A stretch of 64,000 nt of DNA from NCBI RefSeq assembly GCF_000686945.1, contig NZ_JMME01000002.1:124001-188000 (forward strand). Reading direction: 5' to 3'. A program made the translations under genes and the position numbers. This DNA is from Selenomonas sp. AE3005 (lineage in GTDB: Bacteria; Bacillota; Negativicutes; Selenomonadales; Selenomonadaceae). This document shows, piece after piece, positions 52,525 to 61,882 of this stretch (positions are counted from its first letter, which is position 1; each line of letters starts with the position of its first letter). The notes under the pieces were generated by a model that saw only the letters and a list, made by a program, of their open reading frames with translations, searched no databases and was not told the DNA's origin.

Positions 52525-54387
52525 ATGTCATTGTTGGAGAAAATAAATGGCCCGGAGGTTATTAAACGCCTCAGCGTCAGCGAACTGGAGGAACTGGCGC
52601 GGGAATTGCGTCAGTTTATCGTGGATACCGTGGCGCAAAACGGTGGGCATTTGGCTCCCAGCCTGGGGACGGTAGAACTGACACTGGCTTTGTACAGTGT
52701 GTTTAATTTTCCCCAGGATAAGCTGATTTGGGACGTGGGCCATCAGGCATATACCCATAAGATTATTACGGGCCGCCGGGACAGTTTTCATACCCTGCGG
52801 CAAAAAGACGGCATAACCGGTTTTCCGAACCGCAGTGAATCTCCGTATGACGCTTTTGGTGTCGGTCATGCCAGCACGTCAATTTCCGCGGCGCTCGGCA
52901 TGGCGATTTCCCGTGATTTAAGCGGCCGGAATAATGAGGTTATCGCCGTTATCGGCGATGGTGCCCTTACAGGCGGCGAGGCTTTCGAGGCTTTAAATCA
53001 AGCCGGCGATTTAGGGAAAAAACTCATTGTCATTCTGAATGACAATGAGATGTCCATAGACAAGAACGTGGGCGGCCTTAGCGACTATCTGTCCAGAATC
53101 CGTATTGCCCCCCAGTATAACCGCGCCAAAAAAGATGTGGGCAGCCTTATTATGAGCATTCCCCACATCGGGGACAAGGCACTGAAAACAGCCCGGGTGG
53201 TAAAGGATAGTGTACGGGCGGCGCTCGTGCCCGGCGGCCTTTTTGAGGAACTGGGATTCCACTATATTGGCCCTGTGGACGGACATAATATCAGTCTGCT
53301 GCAGGAGATTTTTGAACGTGCCCGGGAACTTGATGGCCCGATTCTGATTCATGTTCATACGACCAAGGGCAAAGGCTACCTGCCGGCGGAAACTGAGCCG
53401 GATAAATTCCATGGCATTGGCAAATTTGACAAGTCAACGGGCAAATGCCCGTCTAAAGAGTGTCCGCCGACATATACCGCTGTGTTTGGCCAGGCCCTTA
53501 TTGACCTTGCCGGCAGCAACAGTGAACTTGTGGCCATTACGGCTGCTATGCCCAGCGGCACAGGCCTGAAGGCCTTTGGGGACAAATTCCCCCAGCGGTT
53601 CTATGACGTTGGCATTGCTGAGGAACATGCTGTTACCCTGGCTGCCGGTCTGGCTGCTGATGGCAAGCACCCTGTAGTGGCGCTCTACTCCACCTTTGCC
53701 CAGCGTGGCTATGACCAGCTCATGCACGACGTCTGCCTGCAAAATCTGCCGGTGACCTTGTGCCTTGACCGGGCCGGCCTGGTGGGGGCTGATGGCGCTA
53801 CCCATCATGGTGCGTTTGACTTGTCATATCTGCGGCACATGCCGAATATGACGATTTTTGTCCCTAAAGATGAAAGCGAATTGCGAGATATGCTCTACAC
53901 GGCGGTGCAGATGGACACGCCGTCAGCTATACGCTATCCCCGTGGCTGCGGCCTCGGCGTGGCAGTCAGCGAAGATTTTCACAAGCTGGAGATTGGCCGG
54001 GCCGAATGTCTGCAGGACGGGCAGGACGTGGCGATTTTGGCCGTGGGGACAATGGTGTCCAAGGCACAGCAGACAGCGGAGATTCTGGCACAGGCCGGCA
54101 TAGCCGCTGCTGTGGTCAATATGCGCTTTGTAAAACCATTGGACGAGGATATGCTTAAGCAGCACCTTAGCGCACGCCTGCTGGTTACAATGGAAGAAAA
54201 CTCCCTGCTGGGCGGCTTTGGCAGTGCTGTAGCGGAATATCTGGCTGACAATGGCCGGACTATGAACCTGCTGCGCATTGGCCTGCCCGATAAATTTGTC
54301 GAGCAGGGCACACAGGACGAATTGCTGGCCCTGTGCGGCTTGCAGCCGGAACAGATGGCAGAAAAGATAAAGGAACGATTGAAATAA
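52525..54387 (+). CDS. dxs: 1-deoxy-D-xylulose-5-phosphate synthase
   Basis: First enzyme of the MEP isoprenoid pathway; joins pyruvate and glyceraldehyde 3-phosphate using TPP. From ATG 52525, the 620-residue protein starts SLLEKINGPEVIKRLSVSELEELA, the normal N-terminus. An upstream ATG at 52507 overlaps the ispA stop. It has the TPP motif GDGALTGGEAFEALNQAG ... LNDNEMSI, the DVGIAEEHAVTLAAG transketolase motif with the general-acid Glu, and GADGATHHGAFDL. Its stop overlaps the tlyA start. Confidence 0.97.
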   Translation: MSLLEKINGPEVIKRLSVSELEELARELRQFIVDTVAQNGGHLAPSLGTVELTLALYSVFNFPQDKLIWDVGHQAYTHKIITGRRDSFHTLRQKDGITGFPNRSESPYDAFGVGHASTSISAALGMAISRDLSGRNNEVIAVIGDGALTGGEAFEALNQAGDLGKKLIVILNDNEMSIDKNVGGLSDYLSRIRIAPQYNRAKKDVGSLIMSIPHIGDKALKTARVVKDSVRAALVPGGLFEELGFHYIGPVDGHNISLLQEIFERARELDGPILIHVHTTKGKGYLPAETEPDKFHGIGKFDKSTGKCPSKECPPTYTAVFGQALIDLAGSNSELVAITAAMPSGTGLKAFGDKFPQRFYDVGIAEEHAVTLAAGLAADGKHPVVALYSTFAQRGYDQLMHDVCLQNLPVTLCLDRAGLVGADGATHHGAFDLSYLRHMPNMTIFVPKDESELRDMLYTAVQMDTPSAIRYPRGCGLGVAVSEDFHKLEIGRAECLQDGQDVAILAVGTMVSKAQQTAEILAQAGIAAAVVNMRFVKPLDEDMLKQHLSARLLVTMEENSLLGGFGSAVAEYLADNGRTMNLLRIGLPDKFVEQGTQDELLALCGLQPEQMAEKIKERLK

Positions 54388-55208
54388 TGGCAAAACAACG
54401 CTTGGATATACTCTTAGTGGAAAAGGGCCTGGCTGGCAGCCGCGAGCGGGCCAAACGCATGATAATGGCCGGGGAAGTCCTCGTGGACAATCAAAAGGTG
54501 GATAAGGCCGGTGCCACGGTAAAGGCTGAGGCGGAAATCCGCCTGCTGGGTAGTGACATTCCCTATGTCAGCCGCGGCGGCTTGAAACTCGAAAAAGCCA
54601 TGCAGGAATTCGGCGTGGAAATCGCCGGCAAACGCTGCGCGGATATCGGCGCCTCCACCGGCGGCTTTACTGATTGCATGCTGCAAAATGGCGCTGTACA
54701 GGTCTTTGCCATCGATGTCGGTTATGGCCAGCTGGCCTGGAAACTCCGCACCGATGAACGCGTGGTGAATATGGAGCGCACCAATATCCGCAATGTGACG
54801 CCGGACGATATCGGCAGCCTGCTGGATTTTGCCTCCATCGATGTGGCCTTTATCTCACTGACGAAAGTTTTGCCGGTAACCTATACGCTGCTTACGGATA
54901 ATGGTGAAGTGGTGGCCCTGATTAAACCGCAGTTTGAGGCTGGCCGGGAAAATGTGGGTAAAAAAGGCGTGGTCAGAGACCCGCAGGTGCATGCCGCTGT
55001 TATCACCAAGGTGACGGAATTTGCCCGGGAACTGGGTTTTTGTCCGTTAGCGCTGACATATTCCCCGGTGAAGGGCCCGGAAGGCAATATTGAGTATCTC
55101 ATACGTCTGACCAAGCGGAAGGACGGCGAAGATACAGTGACCGCTGAACAGATTAGCGCGGTGGTGGCCGCAGCCCATGGGGCTTTGGACAAACCCAGCG
55201 ACAAATAA
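54387..55208 (+). CDS. tlyA: TlyA-family rRNA 2'-O-methyltransferase
   Basis: A 273-residue protein with an N-terminal S4 RNA-binding domain (QRLDILLVEKGLAGSRERAKRMIMAGEVLVDNQKV) and an FtsJ-like methyltransferase domain (CADIGASTGGFTDCMLQNGAVQVFAIDVG, ALIKPQFEAGRE). TlyA enzymes methylate cytidines in 16S and/or 23S rRNA. It starts with ATG sharing a base with the dxs stop. This gene is a standard member of the dxs-tlyA-nadK-argR-recN cluster. Confidence 0.95.
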   Translation: MAKQRLDILLVEKGLAGSRERAKRMIMAGEVLVDNQKVDKAGATVKAEAEIRLLGSDIPYVSRGGLKLEKAMQEFGVEIAGKRCADIGASTGGFTDCMLQNGAVQVFAIDVGYGQLAWKLRTDERVVNMERTNIRNVTPDDIGSLLDFASIDVAFISLTKVLPVTYTLLTDNGEVVALIKPQFEAGRENVGKKGVVRDPQVHAAVITKVTEFARELGFCPLALTYSPVKGPEGNIEYLIRLTKRKDGEDTVTAEQISAVVAAAHGALDKPSDK

Positions 55209-55220
55209 GGAGCTGACAAT

Positions 55221-56078
55221 ATGCGCACCATTGCTATTTTTCCCAATGTGAGCAAGCCGCAGGCACCTGATGTTTTGCGGCGCATATTAAAATTCTATCA
55301 GGATAAAGACGTCCGTCTGATTATGCCTGTGGACGAGTCCCGGTATTTTGACCTGGAGGCCTACGGGGTAGAGGATATCGAACACGTACCGGCTGACCTG
55401 GCGCTGAGCATTGGCGGCGATGGCACCCTGCTCGGTGTCTGCCGGCGCTATGGGGCTTACGCTGTGCCGGTGTGCGGTATAAATATCGGCACCCTGGGCT
55501 TTATGGCTGATATCGAACTGGGCGAACTGGAAAACAAGCTGCAGAAAATTCTCAACCGGGATTACCGCATTGAGCACCGTTTGCTGCTGGCCGGGTTCGT
55601 GAAAAGCGATGGTGAAGAACGGTTCCTGGGGCATGCCATCAATGATGTGGTGGTCACGAAGGGCGGCGTAGCCCGTATGCTGCATTTGGGGCTGTCTATC
55701 AATGATTCACACCTGATGGACTACAAGGCTGACGGCGTGATTGTATCATCACCTACAGGCTCGACGGCCTATTCGTTGTCAGCAGGCGGCCCCATTATGA
55801 GTCCTTCGATTCAGGCGTTGCTGGTGACGCCTATCTGTGCTCATACCTTTAATATGCGGCCGTTAGTGGTTGGTGAAGATGATGTGGTACACATAAAAAT
55901 CGCCGCCATTCATCAGGATATCATTGTGACCTTTGACGGACAGGAGAGTTTCCGCCTGCTGCCCGGTGATGAAATAACGGTGATGAAATCCAATGTGCAG
56001 GCCGGCATAATTAAGTTTGAGGACAAGGACTATTATCAGATTTTGCGGACGAAACTCTGGAAGAATAGTGGTGCATGA
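55221..56078 (+). CDS. nadK: NAD kinase
   Basis: Phosphorylates NAD to NADP. The 285-residue protein has the GGDGTLLGVCRR motif with catalytic Asp, NIGTLGFMADIE, NDVVVTKGGVARM and DGVIVSSPTGSTAYSLSAGGPIMSP. AAGGAGC precedes the start. Confidence 0.97.
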   Translation: MRTIAIFPNVSKPQAPDVLRRILKFYQDKDVRLIMPVDESRYFDLEAYGVEDIEHVPADLALSIGGDGTLLGVCRRYGAYAVPVCGINIGTLGFMADIELGELENKLQKILNRDYRIEHRLLLAGFVKSDGEERFLGHAINDVVVTKGGVARMLHLGLSINDSHLMDYKADGVIVSSPTGSTAYSLSAGGPIMSPSIQALLVTPICAHTFNMRPLVVGEDDVVHIKIAAIHQDIIVTFDGQESFRLLPGDEITVMKSNVQAGIIKFEDKDYYQILRTKLWKNSGA

Positions 56079-56102
56079 ATAATGAAAAGAGAAGGTGATA
56101 GC

Positions 56103-56555
56103 GTGAAAGGTACACGCCAAGGTTTGATAAAAAGAATAATCGAAGAGCAGATAATTGAAACTCAGGAAGATTTGGCAGAGGCTTTGCGAGCCAGCCGTAT
56201 CAAGGTGACACAGGCTACAGTATCCCGGGATATCAAAGAAATGATGCTCATAAAGGTACCTACCGGCGACGGCCGTTATCGCTATGCCTATCCCTTGCAG
56301 AATACGGTAATTTTTTCGGAGGAGCGTATGCAGCGGCTGCTGCACGATACGGTGACGGGCTGTGACTACAGTGAAAACATCGTAGTGGTAAAGACACTGC
56401 CCGGGGGGGCTAATACCGTAGCGTCTGCCATTGATTATGCCAACTGGCCGGAAGTGCTGGGGACAGTGGCCGGCGATGACAATATTTTCGTAATTGTAAA
56501 GCCTAAGTCTGCGGCGCCTCAAATCGTGGAGCGGCTCAAATCCTACATGATGTAA
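56103..56555 (+). CDS. argR: arginine repressor ArgR/AhrC
   Basis: A hexameric regulator of arginine metabolism. A GTG at 56103, preceded by GAAGGTGA, gives 150 residues with the winged-helix start KGTRQGLIKRIIEEQIIETQEDLAEALRASRIKVTQATVSRDIKEM. The C-terminal arginine-binding domain has GTVAGDDNIFVIVK. ATG 56082 is an in-frame alternative. There are no arginine genes nearby; its place before recN is conserved in Firmicutes. Confidence 0.94.
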   Translation: MKGTRQGLIKRIIEEQIIETQEDLAEALRASRIKVTQATVSRDIKEMMLIKVPTGDGRYRYAYPLQNTVIFSEERMQRLLHDTVTGCDYSENIVVVKTLPGGANTVASAIDYANWPEVLGTVAGDDNIFVIVKPKSAAPQIVERLKSYMM

Positions 56556-56571
56556 AGGAGACGGACAGGCG

Positions 56572-58284
56572 ATGTTAAAAACACTAACAGTCTGGAATTT
56601 TGCTTTGCTGGAACACGTTCAGGTGGAGTTTGGTGCAGGCCTTAATATTCTAACCGGTGAAACAGGCGCTGGTAAATCGATTCTCATCGATGCCCTGGGA
56701 GCCATCTTAGGTCAGCGTGTATCGACGGACGCTATCCGCACCGGCTGTGACTGGCTGCGCGTGGAGGCAGTTTTTTCCCTGGAAGAAAAACAGGCCGGCC
56801 TGCACGAATTTTTGACCAGTCAGGCCATTGATGACGCTGACGGCCTGCTGATTATCACCAGACAGGTCACCCGCGGCGGCCGGAGTATGGTACTGGTAAA
56901 TGGCTGTCATATTACCCTGACCGTATTAAAACAGATAGGCGCCTTTTTGGTAGACATACACGGCCAGAATGAAAATCTGGCCCTGTTGAAAGAAGAAAGC
57001 CAGTTTGCCCTGCTCGACAGCTATGACAATGCTTTGGCCGAGGCTCTGGGCAATTATAAAAACATTTACGAAAGCTGGCGTACCAAGTGTCAGGAGCAGG
57101 CCGAAAAAGAACAGGCCTCCCGGGAATACGCTCAGCGGCTGGATATGCTGCGCTGGCAGGACAAGGAAATCAGCGAGGCGGAACTAAAAGAACATGAGGA
57201 CGAGGAACTCGAGGCCAGAATCCGCAAGCTGTCCCATGCGGAAAAAATATCCGGCTATGTAGAAGAATCCTACAGCCTGCTGGAAGTAGGCCATCAGGAT
57301 AACGGCGGCGTTCTGGCAGCTCTGGCCAAGGTCAGACGCAACCTTGAGGACATGTCACGTTACGATGATTCCCTGGAAAACTCGCGCAACATGGTGGAAG
57401 AGGCCTATATTTCCCTGCAGGAGGCCGCTGCCGAGCTGCGTGATTACGGGGAGTCCCTGGAGTTTGAACCAGCGCTGCTGGATAAACTGCAAAACCGCAT
57501 GGATGTTATTGACAGGCTGTGCCGCAAATATGGCGCCACTATCGCGGACGTACTGGCCCATCAGCAAAAGGTGCAGGCGGAACTGGCGGATATCGAAAAC
57601 TACGATGACGATATGGCCAGATTGGCTGAGGAGATAAAGCGGCTGGAAAAAGACCTGGCTGCCAGTGCCGCGCAGCTGACCAAATTGCGACAGAAAGGGG
57701 CAGCCACCCTGGGAGCTGCCATTGGCGAACAGTTGACGGCTTTGGGTATGCCGCAGGCGGTGTTTCATATCAGAATAGAGCCTGCCGGCAAGTACCTGCC
57801 TAATGGCCACGATGATGTGATGATGTATTTTTCGGCTAATCCCGGCGAAACGGAAAAGCCGCTGGCTAAAGTGGCCTCGGGTGGTGAGTTGTCTCGTATT
57901 GCGCTCGCGATTAAAACCGTGGCTGCTGCCCGGGATGACGCTGTGTCCAGCATGGTTTTTGATGAAATTGATACAGGTATCGGCGGCCGTACGGCACAGA
58001 TGGTGGCGGAACGCATTGCCTTAGTCGCGCAGTACAAGCAGGTCCTGTGTATCACGCATTTGCCACAGATTGCCTGCATGGCAGACAATCATCTCTACAT
58101 TGCCAAATCCAGTGCCGGCGAGTCCACCGTAACGCAGGTGCGCCCGCTGACGGAGCGTGAGCAAATCAGCGAAATTGCCAGAATGGCCTCCGGTGTCGAT
58201 GTGACGACGGCCTCTTTGGATAATGCCAAGGAAATGGTCAGCCATGCGAAATTAGTAAAACAGAAATTTGCTGCAGGCAAATGA
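56572..58284 (+). CDS. recN: DNA repair protein RecN
   Basis: An SMC-like ATPase that acts early in double-strand-break repair. The 570-residue protein has Walker A GETGAGKSILIDALG and a central coiled coil (about residues 150-380). The ABC signature is ASGGELSRIALAIK and Walker B is MVFDEIDTGIGG. QVLCITHLPQIACMADNHLYI is the D-loop/H-loop region. Confidence 0.97.
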   Translation: MLKTLTVWNFALLEHVQVEFGAGLNILTGETGAGKSILIDALGAILGQRVSTDAIRTGCDWLRVEAVFSLEEKQAGLHEFLTSQAIDDADGLLIITRQVTRGGRSMVLVNGCHITLTVLKQIGAFLVDIHGQNENLALLKEESQFALLDSYDNALAEALGNYKNIYESWRTKCQEQAEKEQASREYAQRLDMLRWQDKEISEAELKEHEDEELEARIRKLSHAEKISGYVEESYSLLEVGHQDNGGVLAALAKVRRNLEDMSRYDDSLENSRNMVEEAYISLQEAAAELRDYGESLEFEPALLDKLQNRMDVIDRLCRKYGATIADVLAHQQKVQAELADIENYDDDMARLAEEIKRLEKDLAASAAQLTKLRQKGAATLGAAIGEQLTALGMPQAVFHIRIEPAGKYLPNGHDDVMMYFSANPGETEKPLAKVASGGELSRIALAIKTVAAARDDAVSSMVFDEIDTGIGGRTAQMVAERIALVAQYKQVLCITHLPQIACMADNHLYIAKSSAGESTVTQVRPLTEREQISEIARMASGVDVTTASLDNAKEMVSHAKLVKQKFAAGK

Positions 58285-58327
58285 ATTGAAAAACAAAAGT
58301 TTTAAGTTAATAATGTAGTATTAAGAC

Positions 58328-58406
58328 GCCCGGTGGCTGATAATACTTTCCCTCTGCTTATGCAAGTTTGCCTAATGCGACGGGAAAGCATCATCAGTCA
58401 TCGGGC
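58328..58406. repeat. long imperfect hairpin downstream of recN
   Basis: Arms 58328-58352 and 58382-58406 pair over 25 positions with two G-U pairs and two A-C mismatches, around a 29-base loop. The downstream CTTTG run is a poor U tract, so it is either an unusual recN terminator or an independent structured element. Confidence 0.5.
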
Positions 58407-58451
58407 TTTGTGTACGTAAAAAAGTATACATAGATTAAGTATTGCGAAAAT

Positions 58452-58481
58452 TTGCATTATGGGTTAAAATAGGACTATAGA
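58452..58481 (+). promoter_or_regulatory. promoter before the 150-residue orphan gene
   Basis: TTGCAT (58452-58457), 18 bases, TATAGA (58476-58481). It implies a 5' leader of about 115 bases. Confidence 0.4.
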
Positions 58482-58515
58482 ACTAAGAGTTGTTAATAGG
58501 AATTAAATAATAGTT

Positions 58516-58600
58516 GAGACCGTTTTGACAACAGCGGTTTCAGGTGGATCTGGAATCGATAAGATTCGGCCAAATAGTAGTCACTGAGAAAGTGAGGGAT
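58516..58600 (+). promoter_or_regulatory. structured 5' leader with three hairpins
   Basis: GAGACCG/CGGTTTC (58516-58541), GAATC-GATAA-GATTC (58553-58567) and TCACT-GAGAA-AGTGA (58581-58595). The last stem touches the ribosome site (GTGAGGG) of the TTG start at 58605, so translation could be controlled by folding. I cannot assign it to a known riboswitch. Confidence 0.35.
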
Positions 58601-58604
58601 TACA

Positions 58605-59057
58605 TTGGATAATTTTTATCGATGGCTGTTGTCAACGTCTTGGGCAGAGCGTTTGAGAGCCTATGCGTACATCGAGAAGGATTTGCGGCATCAAAAACGC
58701 TGGGTAATGAATGATGACAAGTGGGAAGATATGAAAATGCTGGTAGGCCAGATTATATCCATTCACTTCAAGAAGTACCCGGCTAAGGATGTCAAGGATT
58801 TTTCGCAGCGATTGACCAGGCTGTATCAGTTGTTATTAGCGCCAATGTCCGAGGAAAAAAGTCGTAACCACGTTATCAGCAAAAATTTATTGATGGATAT
58901 CTATGATGAAGATGATATCGCTGCGCGGCAGACGATAAATCAGTATTTCCATCAGAAACGCCTTAAGGAAAGTCATTCGGTACTGGATAATCTGTTCTGG
59001 TGCTATGAATATATGATGGACCAGGTGATGACTCGTTATTTGGCAGTTATGGCGTAA
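58605..59057 (+). CDS. orphan helical protein
   Basis: A 150-residue protein I do not recognise. It starts at TTG after AGTGAGGGATTACA. It is rich in charged and aromatic residues (FYRWLLSTSWAERLRAYAYIEKDLRHQKRWVMNDDKWEDM) and predicted all-helical. It has no membrane segment or known motif. The long structured leader suggests regulated expression. It ends just before a perfect bidirectional terminator shared with the convergent LRAT-like gene. Confidence 0.65.
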   Translation: MDNFYRWLLSTSWAERLRAYAYIEKDLRHQKRWVMNDDKWEDMKMLVGQIISIHFKKYPAKDVKDFSQRLTRLYQLLLAPMSEEKSRNHVISKNLLMDIYDEDDIAARQTINQYFHQKRLKESHSVLDNLFWCYEYMMDQVMTRYLAVMA

Positions 59058-59100
59058 AAAAATTCCCCTGCAGTATGTGGAATTGTGCAGGGGAATTTTT
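59058..59100. terminator. bidirectional terminator
   Basis: AAAAATTCCCCTGCA (59058-59072) and TGCAGGGGAATTTTT (59086-59100) are perfectly complementary. It serves the orphan gene (+) and the LRAT-like gene (-). Confidence 0.9.
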
Positions 59101-59107
59101 TATGTCT

Positions 59108-59593
59108 TTATGCTTTTACGGCGGCAGGCGATTCTGTCTTGGCTGTCTCTGCCGGTGGATGGGGGATGAAGGGCTGCAGATAGGCGAGGATTTCATCAAT
59201 CTGACTGGATTTGGCTATGCCGGTCTTGCACCAAAAAGAAAAATGCTCGCAGTTGTTCAGTAATAAATTGTAGCCGTGTTCACCGATTTTGCTGCGGGCG
59301 CGTTCGACGGTTTCTCCCGGAGGGAAAGTTGTAATCTCACCGTCCCAAAGCCGTTTGATAATCCAGTCGAAGGCGCTGTATTTGGCCTTTGAATCCATGC
59401 CGTTAAGTACATACAGGGTATCGCTGTCAGACATAAACTCTGACACGCTGGTTTCCGTTACAATGCCATCACATAGCAGGGGATGACGTTCTTTGTGATA
59501 ATGAATTACATGGTCATTGCCGGCGTAGATGCCAAAGTGGCGATAGCCTTTGCGCTTGACATAGACGATGTCCCCCTTATGGGCCTTGAACAT
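59108..59593 (-). CDS. LRAT-like (NlpC/P60-superfamily) protein
   Basis: A 161-residue papain-like thiol enzyme candidate. It has the LRAT order: GDIVYVKRKGYRHFGIYAG (His19), a second His in VIHYH (His31), and NNCEHFSFWCKTG with nucleophile Cys115. Members are acyltransferases, phospholipases or peptidases; many bacterial ones are uncharacterised. It has no signal peptide, so it is probably cytoplasmic. The start is ATG 59593 with AAGGAGGAAG; the extra upstream residues in the open frame are not needed. It has an Ala/Pro-rich tail. Confidence 0.82.
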   Translation of the reverse strand: MFKAHKGDIVYVKRKGYRHFGIYAGNDHVIHYHKERHPLLCDGIVTETSVSEFMSDSDTLYVLNGMDSKAKYSAFDWIIKRLWDGEITTFPPGETVERARSKIGEHGYNLLLNNCEHFSFWCKTGIAKSSQIDEILAYLQPFIPHPPAETAKTESPAAVKA

Positions 59594-59748
59594 AAAACTT
59601 CCTCCTTGCTCGCACATTCTATTATTTTATATATTCGCTATTGCACGGTAAACTCCTTGTACACAAGTAAATAAATAATTAAGCAGGCAGGAGATTATGA
59701 TTGTGTAGCGAAATTAGATTTTATATATTGTTTTTGGAGATGAGTGAC

Positions 59749-60759
59749 ATGAAATTAGCTGTTTTGGGAACGGGCTTTATCGTAAAAGAAGGGATTTTAC
59801 CAGCTTTGCAAAATGTGCCGGAGATAGAGGCAGCAGCAATTTTTGCCCGGCCGCGCAGTCAGGCAAAAGCGGAGGAACTGGCCAGACAATATAAAATTCC
59901 CCGGGTATATACGGACTATGAGGAACTGTTGGCTGACCAGGAAATTGATTTTGTTTATATTGGTCTGACCAACAGCGTGCATTATGAATATGGCAAAAAG
60001 GCCCTGCTGGCCGGCAAGCATGTGATTATGGAGAAACCTTTTGCGTCCACGGCCGCGGAGGTCAGGGAACTTTGTGAGCTGGCACTGGCTAAAAATCTGT
60101 ACATGTTTGAGGCCGTAACCTTGCTGCACCTGCCCAATTATCAGGTGATTAAAGAACAGCTGCCCAAACTCGGGAAAATCACGGCCGTACAAGCCAATTA
60201 TTCCCAGTATTCCAGCCGTTATGATAAATATCTGGCCGGTGATGTGCAGCCGGCATTTAACCCGGAATTGTCCGGCGGCGCCTTGTATGATATAAATATC
60301 TACAATTTGAATTTTATTGTCGGCTTGTTCGGTGCCCCGGCAGAGGCGTCATATCTGCCGAATATCGGCTTTAACGGGATTGATACCTCCGGGGTGCTCG
60401 TGATGAAATATCCGACGTTTACAGCTGTAGCGTTAGGCGCCAAGGATTCGGAGAGTCCCTGCTTTATTACCGTACAGGGTGAAAAGGGGTGGCTGCGTGC
60501 TGTGGGTGCCCCTAATGCGCTGGCGGCTGTTGAGGTATCGCTGCATGGTTCACACGAGACTACGCGGTATGAGTTAAATCGTTATCCTCATCGCATGGTA
60601 CATGAGCTTAAGGAGTTTGCACGCATTTATGAGGCCGGCGATTATAAAAGTGTACAAAAAGGTCTGGATATTTCGCTGGCTGTTATGGAAACCGCAGAAA
60701 GAGCGCGTAAAGACGCCGGCATAGTATTTGGCTGCGACAAGAATGTGGCGGAAGGTTAA
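59749..60759 (+). CDS. Gfo/Idh/MocA-family oxidoreductase
   Basis: A 336-residue NAD(P)-dependent dehydrogenase. Rossmann start is LAVLGTGFIVKEGILPAL, the YIGLTNSVHYEYGKKALLAGKHVIMEKPFAST segment carries the catalytic EKP Lys, and GGALYDINIYNLNFIVGLF has the family (D)xxxH-region variant. Substrate is likely a sugar or polyol derivative but is not predictable. ATG 59749 follows GGAGATGAG. It is upstream of dhaKL, but about 120 bases separate them. Confidence 0.9.
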   Translation: MKLAVLGTGFIVKEGILPALQNVPEIEAAAIFARPRSQAKAEELARQYKIPRVYTDYEELLADQEIDFVYIGLTNSVHYEYGKKALLAGKHVIMEKPFASTAAEVRELCELALAKNLYMFEAVTLLHLPNYQVIKEQLPKLGKITAVQANYSQYSSRYDKYLAGDVQPAFNPELSGGALYDINIYNLNFIVGLFGAPAEASYLPNIGFNGIDTSGVLVMKYPTFTAVALGAKDSESPCFITVQGEKGWLRAVGAPNALAAVEVSLHGSHETTRYELNRYPHRMVHELKEFARIYEAGDYKSVQKGLDISLAVMETAERARKDAGIVFGCDKNVAEG

Positions 60760-60878
60760 ACGTAATAGCGCAAGGCGTTGTAAAAATAAAAGTCCCCATA
60801 AGCAGGAAATAGCAGACTGTATCACGAATAAGGACATAAAATAATTTTTTGTCACGCAGGGAGCAAAGAGGTGATATT

Positions 60879-61865
60879 GTGAAGAAATTTATCAATAGAC
60901 CGGAAGATTTGGAAGTGGAGGTCGCACGGGGAATGGCTTTGGCCAAACCGGGACTTATTCGCCAGTTGCCGGGCACGAATATCATGGTCAGACGCAATTT
61001 AAAAAAGGACAGGGTAGCTTTGGTGTTTGGCTGTGGCAGTGGCCATGAGCCGGCACCTAACGGTTTTGTTGGCTATGGCATGCTTGATGCAGCTATTCCA
61101 GGGAAAATATTTTCTTCACCAACGCCGGATATGATTCTCAAGGGGATCAAAGAGGTTCAGAATGAGGCTGGCGTATTGTGCCTCATAGTAAATTATACCG
61201 GTGATGTTTTAAATTTCCGCATGGCTATGGAAATGGCACAGATGGAGGGCATTGCCCTGGAATCCGTGCTTATTGCTGATGATGTGGCTACTCAAAAGAA
61301 CAAGTCTGTCGGACGTCGCGGTCTGGCTGGTGTAGTGCTGATAATGAAGATAGCCGGGGCTGAGGCGGAAATGGGCACGGACCTTTATGGGGTAAAAAAA
61401 GTCGCTGAATGGGCGGCTGCCGGACTGCGCACGGTAGGTGTAGCCTGCCGGCCCTGCATTATTCCTGCTGATGGTTCTCCCAGCTTTGAACTCGGGGAAC
61501 AGGAAATGGAAATCGGCATGGGGCTGCACGGCGAACCGGGCGTTCTGCGGTGCGGCATGATGAGTGCCAAAGATACAGCCAAGGAAATGCTGGACCTCAT
61601 TTTACTGGACTGCAACTATGAAAAAAGTGAAGTGGTGGTTCTGATAAATGGTTTAGGTGGAACGCCTATAATGGAACTCTATGTGCTCAACGAGTTTATC
61701 CATGACTATTTGGCTGAGCATGGCATACGTGTTTATGATACGATGGTTGGCAATTTCATGACTTCCATGGAAATGGGCGGTTTTTCCATAAGCCTTATGC
61801 GGCTAGACCCGCATTTGAAAGCCCTTTATGATGCAGCAGCGGATACATCAGTCTTTAAACGTTGA
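60879..61865 (+). CDS. dhaK: dihydroxyacetone kinase subunit DhaK-like
   Basis: Binds dihydroxyacetone (or a related short ketose) covalently for phosphorylation by DhaL. The 328-residue protein has GCGSGHEPAPNGFVGYGMLDAA (usual form GGGSGHEPAH) and the hemiaminal His in EIGMGLHGEPGV. GTG 60879 is preceded by AGAGGTG. The GCGSGHEPAPN variant suggests a divergent branch; some such pairs act on other triose or tetrose substrates. dhaL follows after 17 bases. Confidence 0.87.
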   Translation: MKKFINRPEDLEVEVARGMALAKPGLIRQLPGTNIMVRRNLKKDRVALVFGCGSGHEPAPNGFVGYGMLDAAIPGKIFSSPTPDMILKGIKEVQNEAGVLCLIVNYTGDVLNFRMAMEMAQMEGIALESVLIADDVATQKNKSVGRRGLAGVVLIMKIAGAEAEMGTDLYGVKKVAEWAAAGLRTVGVACRPCIIPADGSPSFELGEQEMEIGMGLHGEPGVLRCGMMSAKDTAKEMLDLILLDCNYEKSEVVVLINGLGGTPIMELYVLNEFIHDYLAEHGIRVYDTMVGNFMTSMEMGGFSISLMRLDPHLKALYDAAADTSVFKR

Positions 61866-61882
61866 AGGAGGATGCGGGCTGA

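Noticed and set aside
58328-58406. Integron attC-like site
   Set aside because: The long imperfect hairpin lacks the RYYYAAC/GTTRRRY core boxes, and no integron integrase is present.
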